From assembly GCF_001748085.1 (NCBI RefSeq), contig NZ_BBZK01000003.1, positions 434,001 through 498,000 of the forward strand: a stretch of DNA of 64,000 bases, in the 5' to 3' direction. This DNA comes from Streptomyces sp. TP-A0874. GTDB taxonomy: Bacteria; Actinomycetota; Actinomycetes; Streptomycetales; Streptomycetaceae. Below are positions 34,177 through 43,974 of the stretch, piece by piece (the first letter of the stretch is position 1; every line of letters starts with the position of its first letter). The translations under genes and the position numbers were made by a program. A model generated the notes under the pieces. It saw nothing but the letters and a program-made list of their open reading frames with translations, was not told the DNA's origin and made no database searches.

Positions 34177-34536
34177 GCGCTGAGCGTAGGAACGACCTCT
34201 GACAACGCTTCCGGAGTCGAAGTCACTGGGCGCCCGTTCAGTTGCTGAGGTCGGCCGTCCCGGCTCGTCGTCCCTCCTCTTGGGGCCCGCGGGCGGGAGA
34301 GGCAGCAACGGTGGCGTTCGTAGAAACCGGACGCACACCTCTCGTGGGCGGGGCGTGTCGTGGCCCACACTGGTCTGCGGTGCCCGATTCCGCACACGCC
34401 CGGCGGAGCCGGGCGAAACCGGCCGTAACCCTCACCGCTCGCGCGCGGTCGCGGCGCGGTGGCCGTCCACCAGCCGCAGCCGCCGCGCCGACACCTCCCG
34501 TCCCTCGCCCGGCAGCGATCACCAGGAGGTCGCCCC
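34177..34536. other. 360-bp divergent region before hrdA
   Basis: No gene is seen. It holds the leaderless-type -10 for the minus-strand gene at 33808 (34183-34188) and presumably the hrdA promoter, which I cannot place. AGGAGG at 34524-34529 is the hrdA ribosome site. Confidence 0.5.
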
Positions 34537-35742
34537 GTGCAGACCCAGGCCACCAGCCCCGATCCGACCGGCGCCGTGACCGTGCCGGCACCCCGCTCCC
34601 GGCCCGTCCACCACCAGCCAGAGAGGCGGGGACCGTCCCCCACCGCCGTGGCCGTTCCCCGGCAGGCGGCGCTGCCGACCACCCCCGAGGCTCGGCCGGC
34701 GTCCGCCCAACGGGCCGAGGCACCGACCGCCGTGCAGCTCTCCGCCGAACCGTCGGTGCTTCCTTCGCCTCCCGCCGAGGAGAGCGCCGCGGAGGACGAC
34801 CCCAGGCGCCCGGGGCAGCGGGACGGGAACGGTCCCACCGCGGACCTGTTCCGCCAGTACCTGCGCGAGATCGGCCGGATCCGGCTGCTGAGCGCCGCCG
34901 AGGAGGTGGAGTTCGCCCGACGTATCGAGGCCGGCCTGTTCGCCGAGGAGAGACTGCTCCGCTCCACCGTGGCGGACCCGCAACTCGCCGTCGACCTCCA
35001 GCGGTTGGCCGCCCTCGGCCGGCAGGCCAAACGCCTTCTCATCGAGGCCAACCTGCGGCTGGTCATCTCCGTCGCCAAGCGCTACACCGGACGCGGGCTC
35101 ACCATGCTCGACCTGGTCCAGGAGGGAAACCTCGGCCTGATCCGCGCGGTCGAGAAGTTCGACTACACCCGCGGCTACAAGTTCTCCACGTACGCCACCT
35201 GGTGGATCCGCCAGGCCATGTCGCGGGCGCTGGCCGACCAGGCCCGGACCATCCGGGTGCCGGTCCATGTGGTGGAGCAGATCAACCGGGTGCTGCGGGT
35301 CCAGCGCCGGCTGCTCCAGGAGCGCGGATACCAGCCGGGGCCCGAGGAGGTCGCCGGTCAGCTCGGCCTGACCGGCGAGCGGGTCAGTGAGGTGCTCTCC
35401 CTCGCCCGGGAACCGATCTCCCTGCACACCCCGATAGGGGAGGAGGAGGACGCCGCCCTCGGCGACCTCATCCAGGACGACGACGCGCCCGCGCCCGCCG
35501 AGTGCGCGGCCTTCTCGCTGCTCCGCGGCCATCTCGACGCCGTGCTGTGCACGCTCGGCGAGCGGGAGCGCGAGGTCATCCGGCTCCGCTACGGCCTCGT
35601 CGACGGCCGTCCCCGCACCCTGGAGGAGATCGGCAGCCTCTTCGGGGTCACCAGGGAGCGCATCCGCCAGATCGAGTCGAAGACGCTCAGCAAGTTGCGC
35701 GGCCACGCCTTCGCCGAACAGCTCCGGGGCTACCTCGACTGA
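34537..35742 (+). CDS. hrdA: RNA polymerase principal-type sigma factor HrdA
   Basis: A sigma-70 group 1/2 factor of 401 aa. Region 1.2 is [16 protein letters not shown], region 2 has [20 protein letters not shown] and [12 protein letters not shown], region 3 follows, and region 4 contains [20 protein letters not shown], the -35-recognition helix-turn-helix. About 90 residues of Pro/Ala/Gln-rich, poorly conserved sequence precede region 1.2. GTG 34537 follows AGGAGG. The symbol hrdA is taken from proximity to dnaG as in S. coelicolor; HrdB/HrdD are possible. Alternative principal sigma factors are non-essential in streptomycetes. Confidence 0.85.
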   Translation: MQTQATSPDPTGAVTVPAPRSRPVHHQPERRGPSPTAVAVPRQAALPTTPEARPASAQRAEAPTAVQLSAEPSVLPSPPAEESAAEDDPRRPGQRDGNGPTADLFRQYLREIGRIRLLSAAEEVEFARRIEAGLFAEERLLRSTVADPQLAVDLQRLAALGRQAKRLLIEANLRLVISVAKRYTGRGLTMLDLVQEGNLGLIRAVEKFDYTRGYKFSTYATWWIRQAMSRALADQARTIRVPVHVVEQINRVLRVQRRLLQERGYQPGPEEVAGQLGLTGERVSEVLSLAREPISLHTPIGEEEDAALGDLIQDDDAPAPAECAAFSLLRGHLDAVLCTLGEREREVIRLRYGLVDGRPRTLEEIGSLFGVTRERIRQIESKTLSKLRGHAFAEQLRGYLD

Positions 35743-35790
35743 ACCCGCCCCCGGGACGCCGGGCCGGTGTCCCAAGGCGTCGGGGCGCGG

Positions 35791-35823
35791 CGGGCCGGTC
35801 GGCCGACCTCGGCGACCGGCCCG
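35791..35823. terminator. Hairpin between hrdA and the ABC exporter
   Basis: cgggccggtcg (35791-35801) pairs with cgaccggcccg (35813-35823), loop 11 nt, between convergent genes. Confidence 0.6.
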
Positions 35824-35830
35824 GACGCGC

Positions 35831-37798
35831 TCAGTCGACCTCGGCGACCGCCTCCGCGAACTGTGCGGCGTACAGACGCGCGTACGGTCCGCCCGCGGCC
35901 AGCAGCGACTCGTGGTCGCCCTGCTCCACGATCGAGCCCGACTCCATCACCAGGATCACGTCGGCGTCCCGGATGGTCGACAGCCGGTGGGCGATGACGA
36001 AGCTCGTCCGACCGTGGCTCAGTTGGGCCATCGCCCGCTGGATGAGGACCTCGGTGCGGGTGTCGACCGAGCTGGTCGCCTCGTCCAGGACCAGGATCAC
36101 CGGGTCGGAGAGGAACGCCCGAGCGATGGTGATCAGCTGTTTCTCGCCGGCGCTCACCCCGGTGCCCTCGTCGTCGAGCACCGTGTCGTAGCCGTCGGGC
36201 AGGGTGCGGACGAAGCGGTCCGCGTGCGCGGCGCGGGCCGCCTCCTCCACCTGCTCCCGGGTCGCGTTCCGGGCGCCGTAGGCGATGTTCTCCGCGATGG
36301 TGCCGCCGAACAACCAGGTGTCCTGGAGCACCATGCCGATGCGGGAGCGCAGCTGCTCCCGCGGTATCGAGGCGATGTCCGTGCCGTCCAGCAGGAGCCG
36401 CCCGCCGGTCGGTTCGTAGAACCGCATCAGCAGGTTGACCAGGGTGGTCTTACCGGCGCCGGTGGGTCCGACGATCGCCACCGTCTGACCCGGCTCGACG
36501 GCGAGCGAGAGGTCCTCGATCAGCGGCTTCTCCGGCTCGTAGCGGAACGACAGCTTCTCGATGGTGACCCGCCCGGTCGGTTCGGTGCTGACCCCCGAGG
36601 GCGCGTCCGGCTCCTGCTCCTCGGCGTCCAGCAGCTCGAACACCCGCTCCGCCGAGGCGACCCCGGACTGCACCAGGTTGGCCATGCTCGCCACCTGCGA
36701 GAGCGGCTGGCTGAACTGCCGCGAGTACTGGATGAAGGCCTGTACGTCGCCGATCGACAGCGATCCGCTGGCCACCCGCAGTCCGCCGATGACCGCCACC
36801 AGCACGTAGTTGAGGTTGCCGATGAACATCATCGCCGGCTGGATGATCCCGCTGAGGAACTGCGCTCGGAAGCTCGACCGGTAGAGCGCCTCGTTCTCCT
36901 CGCGGAAGACCGCCGCGGACTCCTCCTGGCGGCCGAAGACCTTCACCAGGCTGTGGCCGGTGTACATCTCCTCCACGTGGGCGTTGAGCGTGCCGGTGGT
37001 CCTCCACTGTTCGACGAACTGCGGCTGGGACCGCTTCCCGATCCTGGTCGCGACGACCACCGAGACCGGCACGGTGACCAGCGCGACCAGCGCCAGCAGC
37101 GGCGATATCCAGAACATCATCGCCAGCACGCCGACGATCATGAGCAGTGAGTTGATCACCTGCCCCATGGTCTGCTGCAGCGTCTGGGTGAGGTTGTCGA
37201 TGTCGTTCGTCGCCCTGCTCAGCACCTCGCCGCGGGGCTGCCGGTCGAAGTAGGAGAGCGGCAGCCGGGACAGCTTCGCCTCGATGTCCTCACGCAGCCG
37301 GTAGACGGTGCGGTTGATGGCGAGCGCGGCGAGCCGGCCCTGGGCGACGCCGGCCGCGCCGGCGACCGCGTAGAGCGCCAGCGCCGTCAGCAGCACCGTG
37401 CCCACGGCCCCGAAGTCGATGCCGTGGCCGGGGGTGAAGTCCATCGCCGCGAGCATGTCCGCGATGTCGCCGTGGCCGGAGTCGCGGGCGTTCTCGACGG
37501 CCTGCTCCTTGCTGACGCCCGCGGGCAGCTGCCGCCCGACGACGCCGGCGAAGATCAGGTCGGTGGCGTGTCCCAGGATCTTCGGGCCCAGCACGGAGAG
37601 CGCGACGCTCACCGTGGTGAGCGCCAGCACCGCGTACAGCAGCAGCCGTTCGGGGCGCAGCCGGCCCAGCAGCCGGAGCCCGGACTGGCGGAAGTCCATG
37701 GACTGCTCGGCCGGGCCGCCCATGAGCCGGCCGGGGCCGCCCTGCGGCGCGGGGCCCCGGCGCGGGGCCGCCGGAGCGGTCTTCTGCGGAGTGCTCAT
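35831..37798 (-). CDS. ABC exporter half, TMD-NBD fusion (consensus NBD)
   Basis: A multidrug-type ABC half-transporter of 655 aa. Six helices and intracellular loops come first (start near residue 45), then an NBD from ~400. Walker A is GPTGAGKTT, Walker B with catalytic Glu is VILVLDEATSS, and the switch His is in FVIAHRLST; the signature reads VSAGEKQ, which departs from LSGGQ. Its ATG overlaps the stop of the upstream partner (ATGA). It is the second half of a heterodimeric exporter. Confidence 0.92.
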   Translation of the reverse strand: MSTPQKTAPAAPRRGPAPQGGPGRLMGGPAEQSMDFRQSGLRLLGRLRPERLLLYAVLALTTVSVALSVLGPKILGHATDLIFAGVVGRQLPAGVSKEQAVENARDSGHGDIADMLAAMDFTPGHGIDFGAVGTVLLTALALYAVAGAAGVAQGRLAALAINRTVYRLREDIEAKLSRLPLSYFDRQPRGEVLSRATNDIDNLTQTLQQTMGQVINSLLMIVGVLAMMFWISPLLALVALVTVPVSVVVATRIGKRSQPQFVEQWRTTGTLNAHVEEMYTGHSLVKVFGRQEESAAVFREENEALYRSSFRAQFLSGIIQPAMMFIGNLNYVLVAVIGGLRVASGSLSIGDVQAFIQYSRQFSQPLSQVASMANLVQSGVASAERVFELLDAEEQEPDAPSGVSTEPTGRVTIEKLSFRYEPEKPLIEDLSLAVEPGQTVAIVGPTGAGKTTLVNLLMRFYEPTGGRLLLDGTDIASIPREQLRSRIGMVLQDTWLFGGTIAENIAYGARNATREQVEEAARAAHADRFVRTLPDGYDTVLDDEGTGVSAGEKQLITIARAFLSDPVILVLDEATSSVDTRTEVLIQRAMAQLSHGRTSFVIAHRLSTIRDADVILVMESGSIVEQGDHESLLAAGGPYARLYAAQFAEAVAEVD

Positions 37799-39549
37799 GC
37801 GGCGGCCTCCCGCTCGGTCAGCTGCGAGAGCACGATCTCGCGGTAGGTGTCGTTGTCCAACATCAGTTCCTGATGGGTTCCGGTGCCCACCACCCGGCCC
37901 TCGTCGAGGACCACGATGCGGTCGGCACCCCGGATGGTGCTCACCCGCTGGGCGACGATGACCACCGTCGCCTCGGCGGTCTCCCGGGCCAGCGCGGCTC
38001 GCAGCGCCGCGTCCGTCGAGTAGTCCAGGGCCGAGAAGGAGTCGTCGAAGAGGTAGATCTCCGGCCGCCGCACCAGCGCCCGGGCGATGGCGAGCCGCTG
38101 CCGCTGGCCGCCTGAGACGTTGCCACCGCCCTGCGCGATCGGCGCGTCGAGTCCGGAACCGACCTCGCCCTCCACACCGAGCCGCTCGACGAACCCCTTG
38201 GCCTGCGCGATCTCCAGGGCGTGCCAGAGATCCTCGTCGGTGGCGTCGGGGTTGCCGTAGCGCAGGTTGGAGGCGACGGTTCCGGAGAAGAGGTAGGGCT
38301 TCTGCGGCACCAGGCCTATGGTGCGGGCGAGCAGCGCCGGATCCAGCCGCCGGACGTCCACCCCGCCCACCAGCACCTGCCCGGCGGTCACGTCCATCAG
38401 CCGTGGCACCAAGTCGAGCAGGGTCGTCTTGCCGCTGCCGGTGGAGCCGATGATCGCGGTGGTCTCGCCGGGCCGGGCGACGAGGTCGACGTCCCGCAGC
38501 ACGTCCTCCTCCGCCCCGGGGTAGCGGAATCCGGCGCCGCGGAGTTCGAGGTGGCCGTGGCGCTCCAGCTTCCGCACCGGGGCGGTCGGCGGCTCCACGC
38601 TGGTCTCGGTGGTCAGCACCTCCTGGATGCGCTCGGCGGCGACCTCGGCCCTCGGCACCATCATGAACATGAAGGTCGCCATCATCACGGACATCAGGAT
38701 CTGCATCAGGTAGGCGAGGAAGGCGGTGAGCGCGCCGATCTGCATGCCGCCGCTGTCGATGCGCTGGGCGCCGAACCACAGCACCGCCACCCCGGCGACG
38801 TTCACCACCGTCATCACGGCGGGGAACATCATCGCCATCAGCCGGCCGGTGCTCAGTGAGACCTCGGTCAGTTCGGCGTTGGCCCGGTCGAAGCGCTCCC
38901 GCTCGTAGTCGTCCTTGACGAAGGCCCGGATGACCCGGATGCCGGTGATCTGCTCCCGCAGCACCCGGTTGACGGTGTCCAGCCGCTGCTGCTGGGTGCG
39001 GAAGAGCGGTCGCATCCGGCGGGCCAGCAGCATCACCAGGACGCCCAGCACCGGCACCACCGCGAGCAGCAGGGAGGAGAGCGGCACGTCCTGGCCGAGC
39101 GCCATCACGATCCCGCCGACGCACATGATCGGCGCCATCACCATGAGGGTGAACGACAGCAGCACCAGCATCTGGACCTGCTGGACGTCGTTGGTGGTCC
39201 GGGTGATCAGCGAGGGTGCTCCGAAGTGCCCCAGCTCGCGGGCGGAGAAGGTCTGCACCCGGTCGAATACGGAGGCGCGGACGTCCCTGCCCAGCGCCAT
39301 CGCGGTGCGGGCGCCGAAGTAGACCGCCCCCACCGAGCAGCAGATCTGCGCCAGCGTCACCGTGATCATGACGCCGCCCAGCTGGAGGATGACCTTGGTG
39401 TCGCCGGTGACGACACCCCGGTCGATGATGTCGGCGTTGAGCGTGGGCAGGTAGAGGGCGGCCAGCGTCTGCACGAGCTGGAGCAGCAGGATCAACGAGA
39501 TGGGTCTGCGGTAGGGCGGCAGATGGGAGCGGAGCAGTCTGATCAGCAC
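37795..39549 (-). CDS. ABC exporter half, TMD-NBD fusion (degenerate NBD)
   Basis: The partner half of the exporter, 584 aa. It has six helices and an NBD with Walker A GSTGSGKTT and signature VSGGQRQR, but Walker B reads IYLFDDSFSALD, with Asp in place of the catalytic Glu, and the switch residue is Gln in VIVAQRVST. Thus it supplies a canonical signature and a degenerate catalytic site, as TM287- and BmrC-type subunits do. GTG 39549 is the chosen start; upstream frame is open but not conserved. It is first in the operon. Confidence 0.92.
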   Translation of the reverse strand: MLIRLLRSHLPPYRRPISLILLLQLVQTLAALYLPTLNADIIDRGVVTGDTKVILQLGGVMITVTLAQICCSVGAVYFGARTAMALGRDVRASVFDRVQTFSARELGHFGAPSLITRTTNDVQQVQMLVLLSFTLMVMAPIMCVGGIVMALGQDVPLSSLLLAVVPVLGVLVMLLARRMRPLFRTQQQRLDTVNRVLREQITGIRVIRAFVKDDYERERFDRANAELTEVSLSTGRLMAMMFPAVMTVVNVAGVAVLWFGAQRIDSGGMQIGALTAFLAYLMQILMSVMMATFMFMMVPRAEVAAERIQEVLTTETSVEPPTAPVRKLERHGHLELRGAGFRYPGAEEDVLRDVDLVARPGETTAIIGSTGSGKTTLLDLVPRLMDVTAGQVLVGGVDVRRLDPALLARTIGLVPQKPYLFSGTVASNLRYGNPDATDEDLWHALEIAQAKGFVERLGVEGEVGSGLDAPIAQGGGNVSGGQRQRLAIARALVRRPEIYLFDDSFSALDYSTDAALRAALARETAEATVVIVAQRVSTIRGADRIVVLDEGRVVGTGTHQELMLDNDTYREIVLSQLTEREAAA

Positions 39550-39895
39550 GGGAGTCTCTCGATGCAGCGGGGAAGGCGGAGCCGCGAGCGGCGCGATCGA
39601 ACGGCTGTCCATCTTCCGGCAAGGGCTCGGCGGCTTCCTCAAGGCGCGGTAAAAGTGTTTTCGCGCTCGGCGGAACACCGTCACCCGGAAGAAGACAGCG
39701 CTTAACCCTAAAGGCTGGACCTGCCCGAAGCACGACGATTTAACGACCGTGCCGGACCGGGACGGCCTCGGAGGGGCACGGTACGGCCGGACGCGCCTGC
39801 ACACCGGGGCGGACCGCCCGTTGCGAGGGACGGACCGCCCGGAGTTCCGGAACCGCTCATCCGCGGGAGACCGGCCCACCGAAGAAGGGGCAGTG
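39550..39895. other. Divergent promoter region, ABC exporter/MFS
   Basis: About 345 bp without a convincing gene. cgcttaaccctaaagg (39698-39713) is locally AT-rich and may hold promoter elements. I see no clear operator. Confidence 0.4.
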
Positions 39896-41122
39896 ATGGC
39901 GACGGCACCTCCGGCGACATGGCGCAGGGTCGCCGTGGTCGCGGCGCTCATGCTGGCCGCGTTCAGCTTCAACACCACCGAAAACCTCCCCATCGGGCTG
40001 CTCCGGCTCATCTCCGCCGATCTCGGCGTCTCCCCCTCCGGCGTCGGCTACCTCGTCACCGGATACGGCGTCACCGTCGCCGTGGTGTCACTACCGCTCG
40101 CCCACCTGACCCGGTCGCTGCCGCGCCGCCACCTGCTGACGGTGCTGCTCGCCGCGCTGGCGCTGGCGAGCTGGGTCTCCGCGCTGGGCCCGTCGTACGG
40201 GCTGCTGCTGGGAGCGCGCATCGTCACGGCGGTCGCCCAGGCGCTGTTCTGGGCGGTCATGGGGCCGGTGGCGGTGGGGCTGTTCCCGCCCGAGGTGCGT
40301 GGCCGGGTGATCGGTGCGCTGTCGTTCGGCGGCTCCCTGGCGACGGTGGCGGGCGTCCCCGCCGGCACCTGGCTGGGGCAGCACGAGAGCTGGCAGGCGC
40401 CCTTCCTGCTGCTCGGCGTCCTCGGCGTCGTCTCGCTCGTGCTGATCGCCGGTCTGCTGCCGACCTCGCGCCCCGAGGAGGGGCACGCCGCGTTCGGCGC
40501 GGCACCCGACAGGCGGCGCTTCGGCATCGTGCTGGCCACCACGGCCCTCTCGGTCACCGGCGCGTTCGCGGGATTCACCTACGTGGTCGAGTTCCTGGAC
40601 GAGGTGTCCGGGTTCTCCCGCGAGTGGACCGGTGGCCTGCTGGCGGTCTTCGGGGCCGCCGGAGTGGTGGGCGTGACCGTCACCGGGCCGCTGCTGGACC
40701 GGTTCCCCCGGGCGACCCTGACGGTGCCGGTGGCGGCCCAGGCGGTCGCGCTTCTGGTGATGTCCGGTGCGGGCACGCGACAGGCCGTCACCGTCGCGAT
40801 GCTGGCGCTCCTGGGCTCCGCGGTGGGCCCGGTGTTCATGGCCACCCAGAACCGTGTGCTCCGGGTCGCCCCGGGACGGACGGAGATGGCGCTGGCGGCC
40901 AACTCGGCGGCGTTCAACGCGGGGATCGCGGCCGGCGCGCTGCTCGGCGGCGCCGCGCTGCCCGCAGTGCACGTCCGCGGCACCTTCCTGCTCGGCGGCC
41001 TGCTGACCGTCGCCGCGCTCGGTGTGCTGCTCAGCGAGTGGCGGCTGCCTCCCGCTGCCCTGCCCGACGCCCACAAGGCCGACCCGCCCGCCGTGCGAAC
41101 CGGGGCCGCGGAGGGGGCGTGA
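39896..41122 (+). CDS. MFS transporter (DHA1-like)
   Basis: A 12-helix major facilitator protein of about 408 aa. The first helix has FSFNTTENLPIGLLRLIS; the loop 2-3 region (LTRSLPRRHLLT) and helix 5 motif AGVPAGTWLG support the AraJ/drug H+ antiporter-1 group. ATG 39896 follows GAAGAAGGGG. Substrate is unknown. It converges with xylB. Confidence 0.88.
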   Translation: MATAPPATWRRVAVVAALMLAAFSFNTTENLPIGLLRLISADLGVSPSGVGYLVTGYGVTVAVVSLPLAHLTRSLPRRHLLTVLLAALALASWVSALGPSYGLLLGARIVTAVAQALFWAVMGPVAVGLFPPEVRGRVIGALSFGGSLATVAGVPAGTWLGQHESWQAPFLLLGVLGVVSLVLIAGLLPTSRPEEGHAAFGAAPDRRRFGIVLATTALSVTGAFAGFTYVVEFLDEVSGFSREWTGGLLAVFGAAGVVGVTVTGPLLDRFPRATLTVPVAAQAVALLVMSGAGTRQAVTVAMLALLGSAVGPVFMATQNRVLRVAPGRTEMALAANSAAFNAGIAAGALLGGAALPAVHVRGTFLLGGLLTVAALGVLLSEWRLPPAALPDAHKADPPAVRTGAAEGA

Positions 41123-41162
41123 CCGTGCGCCCCCGAGAACCGCCCGGCCGGCAGGGGGCCGC

Positions 41163-42626
41163 TCAGCCGACCGAGGCCGCGCTCTCGAAGGCCTGCGGAT
41201 GGGCCTGCTCGCGGACCGTCGTGTACTGCTGCCGCACCGCCTGCCCGACCGCCAGATCCCCACCCGGCTCGAAGGTCTGGACGGCCGCCTCCCGCCAGGC
41301 CGGCGGCTGGCGGTCGGAGAGCGTCCCCTGGTGGACGCCGAGCGCCCAGGCAGCCTGCCGCGCCGCGCCCAGCGCGGTGTAGTCGGCGGGCTCGGGAACC
41401 ACCAGCCGGGCCCCGAGCAGCATCGGGGCCATGCTCTGGACCGCAGGCAGCTCCGCCGCCGCTCCCAGCAGGAACACCCGGTTCACCACCACCCCGCGCC
41501 CGCGGAGCACGTCCAACGCGTCCGCGAGCCCGCACAGCATGCCTTCGAACGCCGCCCGCGCCAGGTGCTCCGGCCGCATGCTCTCCCGGCGCAGCCCGAA
41601 CAGGCTGCCAGCGGTGTGCGGCAGGTGCGGGGTCCGCTCGCCCGCCAGATAGGGCAGCAGGACCAGGCCGTGCGCGCCCGGCGTCGATTCCAGGGCCAGC
41701 CGGGACAGGCCGTCGAGATCGGTGCCGAGCAGCTCGGCCGCACCGCGGAGCACCCGCACGGCGTTCTGTGTGTGGACCGCCGGCAAGTGCACCCCGGTCG
41801 CGTCCGCGAAAGAGGTGATCAGACCGGAGGCGTCGGCCAACGCCTCCTGGTGCACGGCGAAGGTGGAACCGGAGGCCCCCAGGGAGACCACCGCGTCGCC
41901 CAGACCGACACCGAGGCCGAGCGAGGCGGCCATCGTCTCCCCGGTGCCCGCGGAGATCAGCAGCCCCTCGGGCGTCATACCGGCCGGCTCGGCCGGGCCG
42001 AGCACCTCCGGCAGTGCCACCTGCCGGCCCAGCGCCAACTCGACGAGGTCCGGCCGGTACGCCCCCGCCGCCGGCGACCAGTAGCCGGTGCCGGAGGCGG
42101 CGCCGCGGTCGCTGGTCCAGCGGGCCGGGCGGCCCAGCAACTGCCAGGCCAGCCAGTCGCCCGGTTGCAGCACCGCGGCGGTCCGGCGGGCCGCCTCCGG
42201 TTCGGTCCTGGCGAGCCAGCGCAGCTTGGCGACCGGCTGGGCCGGCTGCGGCACCGAACCGACCGCCTCCACCCACGCCTTGCGTCCGCCGAGTTCCTCG
42301 ATCAGGTCGGCCGCCGCCAGTTGGGCCCGCTTGTCGTTGCCGAGCAGTGCCGGCCGGACCGGACGGCCTTCGGAGTCGAGCGCCAGCAGACCGTGCTGCT
42401 GCGCGGACACCCCGATGGCCTGGACCCCTTCCAGCAGGCCGCCGCCGGCGGCCTCTCCCAGCGAGACCAGCCAGCTCTGCGGATCGACCTCGGTCGGCTT
42501 GCCGCCGCCCGTCTCGCCCTCCGGATGGGCCGCGAACCCCTGTCTGAGCACGGCACCGGTCTCGGTGTCGCAGACGACGATGCGTGTGTACGCGGACGAA
42601 GAGTCCAGCCCGGCGACTATCCCCAT
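41163..42626 (-). CDS. xylB: Xylulokinase (FGGY family)
   Basis: A sugar kinase of 487 aa that phosphorylates D-xylulose. The N-terminus IVAGLDSSSAYTRIVVCD is the FGGY phosphate-binding strand; QPGDWLAWQLLGRPARWTSDRGAASGTGYW is the second block, and LLPYLAGERTPHLPHTAG with FLLGAAAEL close the nucleotide-binding half. ATG 42626 gives the usual MGIVAGLDSS start; ATG 42638 is also in frame. No xylose isomerase gene is close by. Confidence 0.88.
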   Translation of the reverse strand: MGIVAGLDSSSAYTRIVVCDTETGAVLRQGFAAHPEGETGGGKPTEVDPQSWLVSLGEAAGGGLLEGVQAIGVSAQQHGLLALDSEGRPVRPALLGNDKRAQLAAADLIEELGGRKAWVEAVGSVPQPAQPVAKLRWLARTEPEAARRTAAVLQPGDWLAWQLLGRPARWTSDRGAASGTGYWSPAAGAYRPDLVELALGRQVALPEVLGPAEPAGMTPEGLLISAGTGETMAASLGLGVGLGDAVVSLGASGSTFAVHQEALADASGLITSFADATGVHLPAVHTQNAVRVLRGAAELLGTDLDGLSRLALESTPGAHGLVLLPYLAGERTPHLPHTAGSLFGLRRESMRPEHLARAAFEGMLCGLADALDVLRGRGVVVNRVFLLGAAAELPAVQSMAPMLLGARLVVPEPADYTALGAARQAAWALGVHQGTLSDRQPPAWREAAVQTFEPGGDLAVGQAVRQQYTTVREQAHPQAFESAASVG

Positions 42627-42686
42627 GGCACAGATCATGCCCTACCGGGCGGTCCGTCCCGCCGGGGGCGGGCGGACCGCGGACCC

Positions 42687-42998
42687 TCAGGTGGCGCTCG
42701 ACCCCCAGCCGTCGGCGGCGGCCGGCGCCTGCTGGTCACGTAGCGCCCGAACCCGCTCGGCGACCGCCTCGGGCAGCCGGTCGCCGAACCTCGAGTCGAC
42801 GCTGTCGGCCGCCTTGGAGGCGACCTGGCGGCTGTTCTGCGCCGCCGACTCCGCGGCGTTACGGACCGCGGGGTTCTGCATGATCTGTCGCGCGGCGTTG
42901 CGGAGCTGCTCGTAGCGCTCCTTGCCGGCCCGGGTGCCGAGGACGTATCCCACGGCCAGTCCGGTGATGAAAGTGAGCCGATGCCGCATGGCTGCCAT
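42687..42998 (-). CDS. YtxH-like membrane-associated small protein
   Basis: A 103-aa protein with one N-terminal hydrophobic helix (RLTFITGLAVGYVLGTRAG) and a long charged, coiled helix (ERYEQLRNAARQIMQNPAVRNAAESAAQNSRQVASKAAD). The pattern is that of YtxH-type stress proteins. GAGGAGAGG precedes ATG 42998. Function unknown. Confidence 0.7.
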   Translation of the reverse strand: MAAMRHRLTFITGLAVGYVLGTRAGKERYEQLRNAARQIMQNPAVRNAAESAAQNSRQVASKAADSVDSRFGDRLPEAVAERVRALRDQQAPAAADGWGSSAT

Positions 42999-43147
42999 CC
43001 TCTCCTCGTGCCCGTACGGGCGCGCGCCACAGCCCTCCGGCCGCTGTTGCGAATACCGATTTCGAGACGCGCGCTGGCATGCGCTAATGTATTGCCCGCA
43101 GCGAGGGAACGCCCCCGGGAAGCCGGTCGGCGGGTCCGAGCAGGCAG

Positions 43148-43220
43148 TCCCCTGTAGCTCAATCGGCAGAGCAGCCGGCTGTTAACCGGCAGGTTACTGG
43201 TTCGAGTCCAGTCGGGGGAG
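43148..43220 (+). tRNA. tRNA-Asn (GTT)
   Basis: A full cloverleaf of 73 nt: 7-bp acceptor stem (tcccctg with cggggga), D-arm with AGCTCAATCGGC, anticodon stem gccgg/ccggc around loop ctgttaa (anticodon GTT), and TTCGAGTCC T-loop. CCA is not encoded. Confidence 0.95.
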
Positions 43221-43229
43221 CAGCAGATC

Positions 43230-43252
43230 AAGGCCCCGCCAGGGGCCTTTTT
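43230..43252 (+). terminator. Rho-independent terminator after tRNA-Asn
   Basis: aaggcccc-gcca-ggggcctt followed by a run of Ts. It is the one classical U-tract terminator in the window. Confidence 0.9.
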
Positions 43253-43416
43253 CATGCCCCGAGCGTCACTCGGACCCGTCCGGTGGATCTTGGGAACCGG
43301 AGCCACAGCGCAGTGCGTCGTCAGTGCGAGGCGTAGCGACCCGTACGGGCGGCAGATCGTATGAGCGGCTATGCTGCGGCAGACGGCGCGCACAGATGTG
43401 CGTGACACGCCGACAC

Positions 43417-43493
43417 GGGGCGGTAGCTCAGCCGGTTAGAGCAACGGACTCATAATCCGTCGGCCGTGGGTTCGAGTCCCACCCGCCCCACCA
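43417..43493 (+). tRNA. tRNA with anticodon CAT (elongator Met or Ile2)
   Basis: Acceptor stem GGGGCGG/CCGCCCC, D-arm TAGCTCAGCCGGTTAGA, anticodon loop ctcataa (CAT) on stem acgga/tccgt, T-loop TTCGAGTCC. CCA is encoded at 43491-43493. It is not an initiator because the stem pairs at 1:72. Distinguishing Met from lysidine-modified Ile2 is not possible here. Confidence 0.9.
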
Positions 43494-43974
43494 GGTTCTC
43501 CCGCGGGACCGTTCTATCCGCGGATCGGCGAGAACGGCTCCGCCACTCCAGGGTGGCGACCCACGTTCATGCGTTCAGCCCAAGATTCCGGCGCCCAAGC
43601 GGCCGCACCGGAGCCGGCGGATGTCACAGGAACTCCGGCGGGTACACGCCGCCCCCTCCACCAGGGTGGGCGAAGCATTCCGCCGACATCCGCTCCGGGC
43701 CGGGTACTTCGCGGTTCCCCCGCGTCCGCAGCCCGCAGCGGGTCCGACCGTCCCGGTGTCCAGGGGCCGGGGCGTGCCCGGGCCGTCCGGGGACTGCCGA
43801 CCGGCGAGTCCGAGGAGTCTCCTCGGCGGAAGAGGTGCGCGCGAGCATCTCACCTCGATAGGTTAGGCTGCCCTAAGTTCTGTGCGGCGGCCCTGCCGCG
43901 CGCCCTGACGAACCGAACACACACCGGGGCCCCGGCGCTGTCCGGTGCCGTGTCCCGGGGGGGAAGGCCCACTC
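43494..43974 (+). other. 480-bp gap between tRNA and the siderophore operon
   Basis: No gene is supported. The only signal I see is the iron box near its end. The sequence has normal GC content. Confidence 0.5.
43858..43876 (+). promoter_or_regulatory. Iron box (DmdR/IdeR type)
   Basis: ATAGGTTAGGCTGCCCTAA matches 16 of 19 bases of the TTAGGTTAGGCTAACCTAA consensus. It lies 99 bp before the siderophore-binding protein gene. Repression by the iron-bound regulator is inferred. Confidence 0.75.

Noticed and set aside
29600-34200. A complete prophage or integrative element
   Set aside because: Only an integrase stub is left; no capsid, relaxase, excisionase or att repeats were seen.
34537-35742. 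Calling the sigma factor HrdB
   Set aside because: It is shorter (401 aa) than typical HrdB and lies next to dnaG, the known position of hrdA.
35831-39733. A single 1300-residue minus-strand frame covering both ABC exporter genes
   Set aside because: Only its C-terminal half is real protein; the upstream part is the wrong frame of the first ABC gene.
43417-43493. Initiator tRNA-fMet
   Set aside because: The first and last acceptor bases pair (G-C), unlike the mismatched 1:72 of initiators, and the loop context is elongator-like.
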